Shown: positions 25,595-36,290, counted from the stretch's first letter. The stretch: 64,000 nt of DNA from Rudaeicoccus suwonensis (GCF_007829035.1 NZ_VIVQ01000003.1:124001-188000); one strand, 5' to 3'. Notes: generated by a model not told the origin, from the letters alone. Translations and numbers: made by a program.

Positions 25595-27295
25595 ATGGGG
25601 GACGACACCCAGGACGCTGCCAAGAAGTCGCACCGTGGTCGACACATCGCCTATGTCGCCGGTCCGTTGGTCGTGATCGCCGCCGCATACGTCGGTGTGG
25701 CGGCCTGGCAGTCCGGCCGCGTGGCCACCGACACCTCGGTCGGCGGTGTGCAGATCGGCGGCATGTCGCGCAGCGCCGCCGAGCACAAGGTCGCAGCAGC
25801 CGCCACGTCAAAGCTCGCGACGCCGATCACGATCGTTGCCTCGGGCAAGACGATGAAGGTGCAACCAGACGACAGTGGCATCTCGGTGGATGCCGCACGG
25901 GCGGTGGACCATCTCACCGGTTTCTCGCTCGACCCCGCGACGCTGTGGCGGCATTTCTCCGGTCACACCGCACGATCCATGCCGGTGGTGGTCGACACCC
26001 CGAAGCTGCAAGCCGCGATCGCGGCCGCCGGATCGAGCCTCAATGGTGCTCCGGTCAACGGCACGGTGAAATTCATCGAGGGCAAAGTCGTTCGCACCGA
26101 CTCCACACCGGGCAAGGGCATCGACGCTGCCACCGTCGCCGGCCAGATCGCCGCTCAGTGGCCGGCGCGGACGTCATACGACGGGATCGTCGGCGAGCAG
26201 CAACCGGAGGTGACCAACGACGAGATCACCGACTACATCACAAGTTTCGCTGATCCTGCGATGTCCGGCCCGGTCACGGTAACCGTCGGTGACCACACCG
26301 CTTCGCTGGCGCCCGATCAGGTCTCGGACATGCTCAGCACCGTCGTCGTCGGCGGAAAACTGCAGCCGAAGGTCGACCAGTCGCTGCTGTCCACCACACT
26401 CGCCGACGCGACCGCCGGCTTTGTCACGGCACCGGTCAACCCCAAACTGATCGTCGCGACCGACGGCACCCGCACAACTCAGCCGGGCAAAGCGGGCACC
26501 GTCATACAGACCGCGAATCTCGGGCAGCAACTCATCACGGCGCTGACGAGTTCCGACCGCACCCTGGCGCTGACGACCACGCAGTCGCAGCCGACGATGA
26601 CCACGTCGGATCTGAGCTCGGTCGGCACTCAGTTGATGTCGCAATTCGTGTCGGAGTTCCCGACCGGTTCCTACAATGCGGCGCGCACGAGCAACATCCG
26701 CGTCGGGCTGGGCAAGATCAACGGCACGGTCGTCGAGCCCGGGCAGACGTTCTCGCTGCTGGCGGCGCTGCGTCCGTTCACGGCGGGCAACGGTTATGTC
26801 GATGCGCCGACGCTGCAGGACGGCATCGACGTGCCGGGCATGGGCGGCGGCATCTCGCAGGTGTCGACGACGCTGTACAACGCGACCTTCTTCGCCGGGC
26901 TGAAGGAAGTCGCGCACACCCCGCACGCCTACTGGATCCCGCGCTATCCCATGGGTCGCGAGGCGACGCTGTGGGATCCCACGATCGACAACAAGTTCAC
27001 CAATGACTCCGGGCACCCGCTGGTGATCCAGGCCGGCATCGAGGGTCACGCTGCAGTCATCCGGCTCTACGGCACCAAGGCGTTCACCGTGACCTCGACC
27101 ACGAGTGCGCCCTTCGACATCGTGGCGCCGGGTGCGACCAAACACCTCAGTGGCGCGGCGTGCATCCCGCAACCGCCGCAGAACGGCTTCCACGTGACCG
27201 TGACGCGCGTGGTCAAGAACCTCAGCGGTCAGATCGTCAAGGACGAAAGCCTCACGACGGTCTACGTCCCTGCGGTGCGCGTCATCTGCAACTGA
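25595..27295 (+). CDS. VanW-family exported/membrane protein
   Basis: 566 residues from ATG 25595, preferred because GAGGAG lies about nine bases before it; a TTG at 25574 overlapping the previous stop is an alternative. One membrane segment (residues 20-42), two PG_binding_4-like repeats in the first 300 residues, then the VanW domain at about 360-500 with NIRVGLGKINGTVVEPGQTF, GGGISQVSTTLYNATFF and AYWIPRYPMGREATLWDP. The family is linked to cell-wall modification and vancomycin-type clusters, but its reaction is unknown. There is a tight spacing with the flavin reductase gene. Confidence 0.9.
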   Translation: MGDDTQDAAKKSHRGRHIAYVAGPLVVIAAAYVGVAAWQSGRVATDTSVGGVQIGGMSRSAAEHKVAAAATSKLATPITIVASGKTMKVQPDDSGISVDAARAVDHLTGFSLDPATLWRHFSGHTARSMPVVVDTPKLQAAIAAAGSSLNGAPVNGTVKFIEGKVVRTDSTPGKGIDAATVAGQIAAQWPARTSYDGIVGEQQPEVTNDEITDYITSFADPAMSGPVTVTVGDHTASLAPDQVSDMLSTVVVGGKLQPKVDQSLLSTTLADATAGFVTAPVNPKLIVATDGTRTTQPGKAGTVIQTANLGQQLITALTSSDRTLALTTTQSQPTMTTSDLSSVGTQLMSQFVSEFPTGSYNAARTSNIRVGLGKINGTVVEPGQTFSLLAALRPFTAGNGYVDAPTLQDGIDVPGMGGGISQVSTTLYNATFFAGLKEVAHTPHAYWIPRYPMGREATLWDPTIDNKFTNDSGHPLVIQAGIEGHAAVIRLYGTKAFTVTSTTSAPFDIVAPGATKHLSGAACIPQPPQNGFHVTVTRVVKNLSGQIVKDESLTTVYVPAVRVICN

Positions 27296-27524
27296 GCGGC
27301 ACCGCCATACGTCGGCGGTCGCAGACTGCGGTCGGTATGCCGCACGCGCGTTCCCTCGCCCGAGCGTGCTGTATGCCGCGCCCGGCGTCGTGGAGATCGG
27401 TTGGACAGCACGGAAACAGCTCGTTGCCAACGGGTTTCAGAGCATTGCCTGCTCGCTGACGGTCAGCTTTCCTGCCTATCCTGTGCTGCGTCAGAACTGC
27501 CAATCGTGATGAATTGGAGATGCC
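27296..27524. other. Intergenic stretch with three GTATGNCG copies
   Basis: 229 bases without a gene between VanW and the histidine-rich ORF. Copies of the dispersed octamer lie at 27303-27310, 27335-27342 and 27371-27378; the first two are inverted relative to each other and could form a stem with one mismatch, a plausible terminator for the VanW operon. A promoter for the next gene should also lie here but is not obvious. Confidence 0.6.
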
Positions 27525-27773
27525 ATGTCCCATCTGGAACCCGCCGACCACGAGCACCACGTTGGTGACGGTTGCGAGACCGTGCAGCACGAAGACCACG
27601 TGGACCACGTCCACGGCGACGAGCGCCATGTCGAGGTTGCGGTCCACGCCGACCACGAGGGCGCACACACCGAGGGCGACGGCTGCGAGACGGTCGAACA
27701 TGGTGATCACGTCGACCACTTGCACGATGGTCACCGCCATGTGCAGCACGGGGATCACGTCCACGAGCACTGA
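27525..27773 (+). CDS. Small histidine-rich protein, probable metal binder
   Basis: 82 residues, 22 of them His and about 25 Asp or Glu, with two Cys. It contains two copies of the pattern GDGCETV-x-H-x-DHVDH-x-H (residues 14-30 and 51-67), separated by a less regular His/Val/Glu stretch. There is no signal peptide or membrane segment. A GGAG ribosome site precedes the ATG by suitable spacing, and a strong hairpin terminator follows at 27781. Such composition suggests binding of Zn, Ni, Cu or Co as a cytoplasmic buffer or chaperone, but no family was recognised. The internal duplication points to growth by repeat expansion. Confidence 0.7.
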   Translation: MSHLEPADHEHHVGDGCETVQHEDHVDHVHGDERHVEVAVHADHEGAHTEGDGCETVEHGDHVDHLHDGHRHVQHGDHVHEH

Positions 27774-27780
27774 GCGTGAC

Positions 27781-27828
27781 GAGCACTGAGGTGCTCATGA
27801 GCGGAGGTTCGTGAGCACCTCAGCGCTC
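27781..27828. terminator. Bidirectional hairpin terminator
   Basis: GAGCACTGAGGTGCTC at 27781-27796 pairs with GAGCACCTCAGCGCTC at 27813-27828, with one mismatch and a 16-base loop. It lies between the convergent histidine-rich gene and the GNAT gene. Confidence 0.75.
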
Positions 27829-27856
27829 TTCCAAACGACACGGTGAGGTGGTTCGG

Positions 27857-28966
27857 TCACTGACGGGCGTAGTAGTACTCGTGGTGCACCACGAATCCGA
27901 GCGATTCGTACAGGCGCACGGCCGCGATGTTGTCCGCGCTCACCTGCAAATAGGCGAGCGAGATGCCGCGACCGGCAGCCTCGGCGAGGGCGGCCTGCAT
28001 CAGCAGCCGCCCGATGCCGGCACCACGCACCTCGGGCCGAACGTGCACGGAGAAGATCCCCATCCAGCCCTGAGCGAACGCCAGCCGGGCCACGCCGACC
28101 GGTCGTCGGTCCTTGAGCGCGATCGGAAACGCCGATTCCGGCACCAACGCGTTCATCCGGTCGACCACGTCGCGGTGCTCGCGCTCGCGGGTCGAAGCGG
28201 CACCCCACCAGTGCTCGTCGGGCTGGCGGAGGGCGATGACCTCCGCGGGCCGTATGGCGACAGCCTCGGACCGTGAGCCGTTTTCGTCTGTGCCGGGAGC
28301 CGTCACGAGCGTTTCTGGCGGTATGCCGAACCTCGTCTGTGAGGCTCCACTGGTCATCGGGATGCGCGGGACCGCCGCAGTCATCACCAGTGTGCGCTGA
28401 AACGTCTGCCAGCCGTCGGCGATCAGCTGCGAACCCAGCGCGTCGACGCGCGGGTCGAAACCTGTCGGGCCGAAGAGCTGGAACAACGGTGTCTGCCCGT
28501 GTTCGGCATACCACGAGACGGCACCGGCGACTGCCTCCGTCATGGGGGTGCCCGGATCTCCAAGAGGCAGAACGGAATTCGCCCGACCGGTATAGCCTTC
28601 GGCGGCTCGTGACAGCCACCGGCCCTGCCACCGCGACTCCAGGGGTGGCATCCCTGCGACCATCAAGTCCTCCAGGTCGGTGGCAGAGATCGCCAGGTGT
28701 GCCGCGCCGCGTCGGGCCGGCGCCGGCGGAACCTCCTTGGCGGCGACGACCAGTTCGCGCTCGATGCGCACAGGTCCGCGCCGGGTCTTGACCGTGACGC
28801 TCAGTTCGTCCACAGCAGTGAGTTCGCCGACGGCATCGGTGAGGCTGGGTGTGCCGGCCGGCGCCGACAGATCGCCGACTGTCCGGAGCCGGTAGCGGAC
28901 CACGACGCGCATCCCCACCCGCAGGACCGAGCTGAGGGTGGACTTACTTAGGTCATCGCGGGGCAC
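27857..28966 (-). CDS. GNAT N-acetyltransferase with N-terminal SH3-like domain
   Basis: 369 residues. Residues 1-75 form a small beta domain (VGMRVVVRYRLRT, then VKTRRGPVRIER). The GNAT fold occupies the last 150 residues, with the acetyl-CoA motif VRPEVRGAGIGRLLMQAAL near 310 and a C-terminal LYESLGFVVHHEY. This layout matches the Cg3035/Rv0428c type found beside fdxA in many actinobacteria, from memory. Substrate unknown. Its start region faces the ferredoxin gene, so the two are divergently transcribed across about 90 bases. Confidence 0.83.
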   Translation of the reverse strand: MPRDDLSKSTLSSVLRVGMRVVVRYRLRTVGDLSAPAGTPSLTDAVGELTAVDELSVTVKTRRGPVRIERELVVAAKEVPPAPARRGAAHLAISATDLEDLMVAGMPPLESRWQGRWLSRAAEGYTGRANSVLPLGDPGTPMTEAVAGAVSWYAEHGQTPLFQLFGPTGFDPRVDALGSQLIADGWQTFQRTLVMTAAVPRIPMTSGASQTRFGIPPETLVTAPGTDENGSRSEAVAIRPAEVIALRQPDEHWWGAASTREREHRDVVDRMNALVPESAFPIALKDRRPVGVARLAFAQGWMGIFSVHVRPEVRGAGIGRLLMQAALAEAAGRGISLAYLQVSADNIAAVRLYESLGFVVHHEYYYARQ

Positions 28967-29054
28967 GGCGGCATACTAGGTGGCGACATCGGCAGGCGCG
29001 CTGGTCACAGCCGCCACAGAGGCACGGTAAACCCAGCAGGAGGACCTTTTTCCC

Positions 29055-29381
29055 ATGACGTATGTCATTGCGCAGCCATGCGTGGATCTGAAGGACCGCG
29101 CCTGCATCGAAGAATGCCCCGTCGACTGCATCTACGAGGGCGAACGCAGTCTCTACATCCACCCCGACGAGTGCGTCGACTGTGGTGCCTGCGAGCCGGT
29201 CTGCCCGGTCGAGGCGATCTACTACGAGGACGACGTCCCCGAGCAGTGGGCTGACTACTACAAGGCGAACGTCGAGTTCTTCGACGACCTCGGCAGCCCT
29301 GGTGGCGCCGCCAAGATGGGCGTCATCAAGAAGGACCACCCGGTCATCGCCGCATTGCCTCCGCAAGAGCACGACGAGTGA
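29055..29381 (+). CDS. fdxA: 7Fe ferredoxin FdxA
   Basis: 108 residues. Cysteines at 9, 17, 21, 25, 40, 43, 46 and 50 follow the seven-iron ferredoxin pattern (C-x7-C with a C-P pair, then C-x2-C-x2-C-x3-C-P), giving one 3Fe-4S and one 4Fe-4S cluster. The C-terminal extension with [15 protein letters not shown] is typical of actinobacterial FdxA. It is a soluble electron carrier. An AGGAGG site precedes the ATG. Nine bases later comes dapC, a neighbour often conserved in actinobacteria. Confidence 0.95.
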   Translation: MTYVIAQPCVDLKDRACIEECPVDCIYEGERSLYIHPDECVDCGACEPVCPVEAIYYEDDVPEQWADYYKANVEFFDDLGSPGGAAKMGVIKKDHPVIAALPPQEHDE

Positions 29382-29390
29382 CGAGCCGGC

Positions 29391-30497
29391 GTGCCCGTCA
29401 CCGATCTGCCTGATTTTCCTTGGGATTCGCTCGCTGAGGCCAAGGCGACAGCGTGTCGTCATCCTGGTGGGCTGGTCGATCTGTCGGTCGGAACGCCCGT
29501 CGATCCCACCCCACAGATCCTGCAGGACGCGCTCAGCGCTGCGGCCGACGCACCGGGATATCCGCAGGTGTGGGGCACGCCCGCTCTGCGCGAGGCGGTC
29601 AGCAGCTGGTTCGCCGTGCGGCGCAACGCCCCAGGCGTCGACCCCGACGGTGTGCTGCCCACCATCGGCAGCAAAGAGTTCGTCGCCTGGCTCCCGACAC
29701 TCCTGGGTCTGGGCCATGGTGACGTCGTCGGATTCCCGGAAGTCGCCTACCCGACGTACGACGTCGGTGCGCGCATCGCCGGAGCCGACCCGCAGCCCGC
29801 AACCGGTCTCTTGCAGTACGGCCCCAAGGCGCCGCGTCTGCTCTGGCTGAACACCCCGGGCAACCCGCACGGTCAGGTGTTGCCGGTGTCGCATCTGGCG
29901 AAAGTCGTTGACTGGGCTCGAAATCGGGGAGTCATCGTCGCCAGCGACGAGTGTTATGCCGAGCTCGACTGGCGTGCGGACCCGGACGGTCTGACCACGC
30001 CGAGCATCCTGGACGAGCGCGTCTGTGGCGGCAGCCACGAGGGTCTGCTGGCGGTGTACTCGCTGTCGAAGCAGAGCAATCTCGCCGGCTATCGCGCCGC
30101 CTTCGCTGCGGGCGACCCACAGCTGATCTCGCGCCTCGTCGGAGTGCGCAAGCACGCCGGAATGATCGTGCCGTGGCCGGTGCAGCGGGTCATCGAAGCC
30201 GCCGTCACCGACGTGACCCATGTGGCGGAGCAGAGGGCGCGGTATGCCGCCCGCCGCACCCGGTTGCGCGGCGCCCTGGAAGCTGCCGGCTGGCGGATCG
30301 ACCACTCAGAGGCAGGGCTCTACCTCTGGGCGACACAGGGCAAGCCGTGCCGGGCCAGTGTCGACGACCTCGCGCAGCTCGGGGTCCTGGCCGCACCGGG
30401 CGACTTCTACGGAGCGGCAGGGGCGCAGCACGTACGGATCGCACTCACCGCGACCGACGAGCGTATCGCCGCCGCGGCCGCGCGCCTCGGCGCGTGA
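29391..30497 (+). CDS. dapC: N-succinyldiaminopimelate aminotransferase
   Basis: 368 residues, PLP-dependent aminotransferase class I/II. LSVGTPVDPTP opens the protein, the substrate/PLP region has LNTPGNPHGQVLP near residue 150, and the lysine that binds PLP lies in YSLSKQSNLAGYR near 225. The call as DapC rests on its length and its place directly after fdxA, as in other actinobacteria, plus dapD and dapE a few kilobases away. It converts N-succinyl-2-amino-6-ketopimelate with glutamate as donor. GTG start. Confidence 0.88.
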   Translation: MPVTDLPDFPWDSLAEAKATACRHPGGLVDLSVGTPVDPTPQILQDALSAAADAPGYPQVWGTPALREAVSSWFAVRRNAPGVDPDGVLPTIGSKEFVAWLPTLLGLGHGDVVGFPEVAYPTYDVGARIAGADPQPATGLLQYGPKAPRLLWLNTPGNPHGQVLPVSHLAKVVDWARNRGVIVASDECYAELDWRADPDGLTTPSILDERVCGGSHEGLLAVYSLSKQSNLAGYRAAFAAGDPQLISRLVGVRKHAGMIVPWPVQRVIEAAVTDVTHVAEQRARYAARRTRLRGALEAAGWRIDHSEAGLYLWATQGKPCRASVDDLAQLGVLAAPGDFYGAAGAQHVRIALTATDERIAAAAARLGA

Positions 30498-30583
30498 CTG
30501 CTCGCACGGACGCGCCCCGGCATACTGCTCGGTAACCTCGGGTCCGGCATCTCGGCACCCGCAAAAGACGCATAATCACCGCC

Positions 30584-30609
30584 ATGTCAAGCCCTCCAGG
30601 TCTTGACAT
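30584..30609. promoter_or_regulatory. Palindromic operator-like site upstream of citrate synthase
   Basis: ATGTCAAG at 30584-30591 and CTTGACAT at 30602-30609 form a perfect 8-bp dyad around a ten-base centre, about 100 bases before the gltA start. The right arm contains TTGACA, a -35-like box. A matching -10 was not seen. A regulator of citrate synthase could bind here. The gap 30498-30707 holds nothing else but one GTATGNCG copy (30518). Confidence 0.5.
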
Positions 30610-30707
30610 CAGGGGCGATTCGTCGGTTCGCATTCCGCAGGAGTAGCGTCGGGCGCGCTGACTTAACCGGCCGTTTCGCGCCGGAATCTGCAAAGGACGG
30701 ATAGCAC

Positions 30708-32003
<1,296 letters not shown>

Positions 32004-32021
32004 GTCTCGTTCAGTACGAAC

Positions 32022-32060
32022 AGATCCCGCAGTCACCGGTCTGGTGACTGCGGGATCTTT
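32022..32060 (+). terminator. Rho-independent terminator of gltA
   Basis: A 16-bp perfect stem (AGATCCCGCAGTCACC at 32022-32037 with its complement at 32043-32058) closes a five-base loop and is followed by TTTCGTT. One of the clearest terminators in the window. Confidence 0.9.
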
Positions 32061-32139
32061 CGTTGTCGGTGGCCCGGCTCGGATCGTCCTATCTGTTCTG
32101 TAGGCGCGGTCGGGTCTGACGGCGCTGCGGAGTCGGTCC

Positions 32140-33135
32140 TCAGTGCGCGAGGTCGATGCGGACGGCTGCAGAGCCGCTGGTCGGTTTCTTCGCAGCGTGC
32201 CACTTCAGGCCGTTGGGCCCGCGGTGCCGTTGCCACTCCTGGTCGCCGACCGTGACGGTCTGTATGCCGTCCACCTGGGCGTGCGCGACCGCCCAGGACG
32301 CCAGCGCCCAGGCGGTCTGCGTCGAGGCGGCGTCATATCCCACCGATGTCGTGTGTGCGGTCGTCTGCAGGCCGGTCTGGCGAGTGATCTCCTTCACCAC
32401 CTGAGCCGGGGTCGCGGACGTCTTCGCGGCGTCCAGCCGGCAGCCGATGCCCTGCTGGGTCTGTCCGGACAGGACACTCGCGAGCACCTGGCCCTGGCTG
32501 GTGTGCTGGTCGTAGCCGTCAGGGAAACCACTGAGTTGCACCGACTGGGCGGCAGCGCCCGGGTCCATCGTCTGCCAGCCGGACACCTTGCGCAGCGCGG
32601 TGTAAAACGACTGGCTGGCGTAGACCGGATCCTGGATCTGAGCTGCCGTTCCCCAGCCCTGGCTGGGCCGCTGCTGGAACAACCCGAGCGAATCGAGGTC
32701 GCCATACGACAGGTTGCGCATTTTGGACTCCTGCAGCGCTGTCATCGCGGCGATCTGGCCGGCGCGCTCAGGCAGGCCGTCCTTGAGGACACCCACGCCG
32801 ACGATGGTCGCGGCATTGGCGCTCTGATCCGGATCCCATTGGTAGGAATAGCCGCCTGCGGCGAACGTGCACGACGGGCTGCCGAAGTTCTCGATGAGGT
32901 TGTCGTATGCGACCTTTCCGCCGTAGCCGATGCCGCCGAGCAGCGCCAGCGGAATCAGGCAGCCGATCGTGCGGCGCACCGGGCCGCGGCGCTGGTGTTC
33001 CTCGTCGTAGAAGTCGTCGTCACCGAAGGCCGGCTCGGGGTCTTCGTCATACCCGGCGGCGGGGTGTCCGTGCGGATAGAGCCCGACGACCTCTCGGTCA
33101 TTGGCGTTGTGTCGGTTCTTGCGGCCGAATGCCAT
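32140..33135 (-). CDS. Membrane-anchored lysozyme-like/transglycosylase-type protein
   Basis: 331 residues. The N-terminus is cytoplasmic and charged, with many Asp and Arg. One membrane segment is at 55-77 (TIGCLIPLALLGGIGYGG). The extracellular part has AMTALQESKMRNLSYGDLDSLGLFQQRPSQGWG near residues 130-165. This E-S-x-x-R-N ... D-S-x-G-L-F-Q-Q-R-P pattern belongs to a conserved actinobacterial family with a lysozyme-like fold; Glu would be the acid catalyst. The last 100 residues are of unknown fold. It may cut peptidoglycan, but this has not been shown from sequence. The gene stands between gltA and dapD. Confidence 0.75.
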   Translation of the reverse strand: MAFGRKNRHNANDREVVGLYPHGHPAAGYDEDPEPAFGDDDFYDEEHQRRGPVRRTIGCLIPLALLGGIGYGGKVAYDNLIENFGSPSCTFAAGGYSYQWDPDQSANAATIVGVGVLKDGLPERAGQIAAMTALQESKMRNLSYGDLDSLGLFQQRPSQGWGTAAQIQDPVYASQSFYTALRKVSGWQTMDPGAAAQSVQLSGFPDGYDQHTSQGQVLASVLSGQTQQGIGCRLDAAKTSATPAQVVKEITRQTGLQTTAHTTSVGYDAASTQTAWALASWAVAHAQVDGIQTVTVGDQEWQRHRGPNGLKWHAAKKPTSGSAAVRIDLAH

Positions 33136-33153
33136 CGTGGTCGTCGCCCGCTG

Positions 33154-34089
33154 TCAGTTGGCGTGCAGCACATCGTTGAGTTCGATGCCATGCCCCTGCC
33201 GTGCCCGGCACTCGACGACGCCCGTCGTGGAATTGCGGATGAACAACATGCCGTCGCGCCCGGACAGCTCGCGCGCCTTGACGACCGCACCGTCCGGCAG
33301 GGTGACCTTGGTGCCGGCGGTCAGGTAGAGCCCGGCCTCCACGACGCAGTCGTCACCCAAAGCAATGCCGATGCCGGCCTGAGCGCCGATCAGGCAGCGC
33401 CGACCGATGGACACGCGCTCGGTGCCACCGCCGGAGAGAGTGCCCATGATCGAGGCGCCACCACCGATGTCGGAGCCGTCGCCGACGACCACGCCCTGCA
33501 CGATGCGGCCTTCGACCATGGACGTGCCGAGCGTGCCGGCATTGAAATTGCAGAAGCCCTCGTGCATGACCGTGGTGCCGGGAGCCAGATGCGCACCGAG
33601 TCGCACCCGGTCGGCATCGGCGATCCGAACGCCTTGCGGCACAACGTAATCGGTCATCCGCGGGAACTTGTCGATGCTGAACACCTGCACCGGGTGATCC
33701 TGCCGCAGGCGCATCCGCGTCGTCTCGAAGTCATCGACCGCGCACGGTCCGACGTTGGTCCAGACGACATTGTTGAGCACACCGAAGATGCCGTCGAGGT
33801 TGATCGAGTTCGGCAGCACCAACCGGTGACTGAGCAGGTGCAGTCGCAGGTAGGCGTCCGGCACATCGGCCGGGGGAGCGTCGAGGTCGATCGCGACGTG
33901 CACGACCTGCGTCTTGACCTCGCGCCGGGGGTAGTCGCGCGACTGCGCCGCGAGTTCGGCGGGCTCGGCGTACGGGTCGGCCGCGGGGGCCTCACCGAGC
34001 GCGGGAGTGGGGAACCAGGTGTCGAGGGTCTCCCCGGCATACGTCTCGGTCGCCAGGCCGTAACCCCATGCACTGCGCTGCGTCGTCAT
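33154..34089 (-). CDS. dapD: Tetrahydrodipicolinate N-succinyltransferase
   Basis: 311 residues of the actinobacterial DapD type. The C-terminal half is a left-handed beta helix with hexapeptide repeats; [18 protein letters not shown] near 185 and [14 protein letters not shown] near 220 are landmarks. HEGF and the [15 protein letters not shown] segment complete the match. It succinylates tetrahydrodipicolinate in lysine/diaminopimelate synthesis. It is divergent to dapE across 90 bases, and dapC lies 3.6 kb away, so three steps of the succinylase branch sit close together. Confidence 0.93.
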   Translation of the reverse strand: MTTQRSAWGYGLATETYAGETLDTWFPTPALGEAPAADPYAEPAELAAQSRDYPRREVKTQVVHVAIDLDAPPADVPDAYLRLHLLSHRLVLPNSINLDGIFGVLNNVVWTNVGPCAVDDFETTRMRLRQDHPVQVFSIDKFPRMTDYVVPQGVRIADADRVRLGAHLAPGTTVMHEGFCNFNAGTLGTSMVEGRIVQGVVVGDGSDIGGGASIMGTLSGGGTERVSIGRRCLIGAQAGIGIALGDDCVVEAGLYLTAGTKVTLPDGAVVKARELSGRDGMLFIRNSTTGVVECRARQGHGIELNDVLHAN

Positions 34090-34179
34090 GGGCTCCAGGG
34101 TAGGGGCTGAGGCTGACCGGGCCGGGAACCGTCCGCGGCACGCGAGACGCCGTCATACGAACCGGTGGCATAGGAAACA

Positions 34180-35253
34180 ATGCCGAGTATGTCGAGCCTG
34201 GATCTGACCCGTGACGTCGTCGACCTGACCGCAGACCTCTGCGACATCGCATCGGTGAGCAAGAACGAAACCTCGATCGCCGACGCCGTCGAAGCCGCGC
34301 TCCGACAGTTGCCGCACCTGACGGTTCAGCGCGACGGCAACGTCGTCGTCGCGCGCACCGACCTCGGCCGGGCGGAGCGGGTGCTGCTGGCCGGGCACCT
34401 GGACACCGTGCCGCTGACCGACCCGCCGAACCTGCCGGTGCGCCGTGTCGACGGCATGCTGCACGGGCGTGGCACGACTGACATGAAGGGTGGCGTCGCG
34501 GTCCAATTAGCTTTGGCCGCAACGCTTTCGCAGCCCTCGCGCGACGTGACCTATGTGTTCTACGACTGCGAGGAGATCGAGGACGAGTTCAACGGACTGC
34601 GCCGGCTCGCGCAGGATCACCCGGACTGGCTCGCGGCGGATTTCGCCGTGCTGCTGGAGCCGACCGATGGTGGCATCGAGGGTGGCTGCAAGGGGACATT
34701 GCGCGTCGATGTGCGTACCAAGGGCATCGCCGCGCACTCGGCGCGGCCGTGGAACGGCCACAACGCGATTCACGATGCCGCGGATGTGCTGGCGCGGCTG
34801 GCGGCGTACGAGCCGCAGACGGTGCAGGTCGACGGGCTCGACTACCACGAGGCGCTCAACGCTGTCGGCATCAGCGGCGGCATCGCCGGCAACGTGATCC
34901 CTGACGTATGCACGGTGAGCGTGAACTACCGATTCGCGCCGGACAAGAGCGCGGATGATGCCTTGGCGCATGTGCGTGCGGTCTTCAATGGGTACGAGGT
35001 CACGCTCGGCGACTGCGCCGTCGGCGCCCGGCCCGGCCTCGACAAGCCTGCCGCGCAGGCATTCGTCGCGGCGTTGGACCTGCCGGTCGTGGCGAAGGAG
35101 GGCTGGACCGATGTCGCGCGGTTCTCTGCGCTGGGGGTGCCGGCGGTGAATTTCGGGCCCGGTGATCCGAACCTCGCGCACACCGACGACGAGCGCTGCC
35201 CGGAGCACCAGATCAGTGGCGCACTAGCGGCGCTCACCCGCTGGCTGGCCTGA
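34180..35253 (+). CDS. dapE: Succinyl-diaminopimelate desuccinylase
   Basis: 357 residues, M20 metallopeptidase family. Metal and catalytic motifs: LLAGHLDTVPL near residue 70 (His, Asp), GRGTTDMKGGVAV near 100, YDCEEIEDEFNG near 130 (Glu base and ligand), and a late His in NLAHTDDERC near 335. GGIAGNVIPDVCTV marks the lid domain. It releases succinate from N-succinyl-L,L-diaminopimelate. Start at ATG 34180, after AGGAAAC; ATG 34189 is possible. Confidence 0.94.
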   Translation: MPSMSSLDLTRDVVDLTADLCDIASVSKNETSIADAVEAALRQLPHLTVQRDGNVVVARTDLGRAERVLLAGHLDTVPLTDPPNLPVRRVDGMLHGRGTTDMKGGVAVQLALAATLSQPSRDVTYVFYDCEEIEDEFNGLRRLAQDHPDWLAADFAVLLEPTDGGIEGGCKGTLRVDVRTKGIAAHSARPWNGHNAIHDAADVLARLAAYEPQTVQVDGLDYHEALNAVGISGGIAGNVIPDVCTVSVNYRFAPDKSADDALAHVRAVFNGYEVTLGDCAVGARPGLDKPAAQAFVAALDLPVVAKEGWTDVARFSALGVPAVNFGPGDPNLAHTDDERCPEHQISGALAALTRWLA

Positions 35254-35269
35254 CGTCCCACGTGCGTCG

Positions 35270-36290
35270 TGCTTGCGGACGTGGGTGTGCCACTCGCGTT
35301 GCCCTCGGTCGTGGCGAGTGGCGTCGAGCTGCCCTTGGCGATCGCGAGTGGCGCGGGATTGCCCTCGGTAATCGCGAGTGGCGCGGGATTGCCCGTGTCG
35401 GGTCCTGGTGAGGGCGCATGTGTGCCACTCGCGTCGTGCGGGGGCGTGGGTGTGCCACTCGCGTTGCCCTCGGTCGTGGCGAGTGGCGCGGGATTGCCCT
35501 CGGTTATCGCCAGTGGCGCGGGATAGCCCTCGGCGGTGGCAAGTGGCGCGGGATTGCCCTCGGTAATCGCGAGTGGCGCGGGATTGCCCGTGTCGGGTCC
35601 TGGTGAGGGCGCATGTGTGCCACTCGCGGTGCCCGCCGGGATCCCTTGGCGCGGAGTTGCACTTGGTGGTGGCGAGTGGCGCGGGATTGCCCGTGTCGGG
35701 TCCTGGTGAGGGCGCATGTGTGCCACTCGCGTCGTGCGGGGGCGTGGGTGTGCCACTCGCGTTGCCTGCCGGGATCCCTTGGCGCGGAGTTGCACTTGGT
35801 GGTGGCGAGTGGCGCGGAGTTGCCCTCGGTGATCGCGAGTGGCGCGGGATTGCCCGTGTCGGGTCCTGGTGAGGGCGCATGTGTGCCACTCGCGTCGTGC
35901 GGGGGCGTGGGTGTGCCACTCGCGTTGCCTGCCGGGATCCCTTGGCGCGGAGTTGCACTTGGTGGTGGCGAGTGGCGCGGAGTTGCCCTCGGTGATCGCG
36001 AGTGGCACGTGATTGCCCGTGTTGGTTCCAGGTGAGGGCGCAGGTGTGCCACTCGCGTCGTGCGGGGGCGCATGTGTGCCACTCGCGTTGCCTGCCGGGA
36101 TCCCTTGGCGCGGAGTTGCCCTCGGTGGTGGCGAGTGGCACGTGATAGCCCTCGGTAATCGCGAGTGGCGCGGGATTGCCCGTGTCGGGTCCTGGTGAGG
36201 GCGCATGTGTGCCACTCGCGTCGTGCGGGGGCGCGTGTGTGCCACTCGCGGTGCCCGCCGGGCGGATGCGTACCACTCCTCTGATTGCTG
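35270..36290. repeat. Mosaic array of an 11-bp inverted core motif, about 1 kb
   Basis: An intergenic array built from GTGCCACTCGC (about 12 copies) and its inverse GCGAGTGGCRC (about 14 copies) joined by a few recurring spacers. A 30-40 base segment with GTGTCGGGTCCTGGTGAGG recurs near 35390, 35590, 35690, 35860, 36020 and 36180; GGGATCCCTTGGCGCGGAG recurs near 35640, 35775, 35940 and 36100; GGATTGCCCTCGGT recurs more often. Unit order is irregular, as expected for repeated recombination. The dyad cores allow many hairpins. Open frames of several hundred codons run through it on both strands and are judged spurious because they consist only of repeat translation. Confidence 0.9.
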
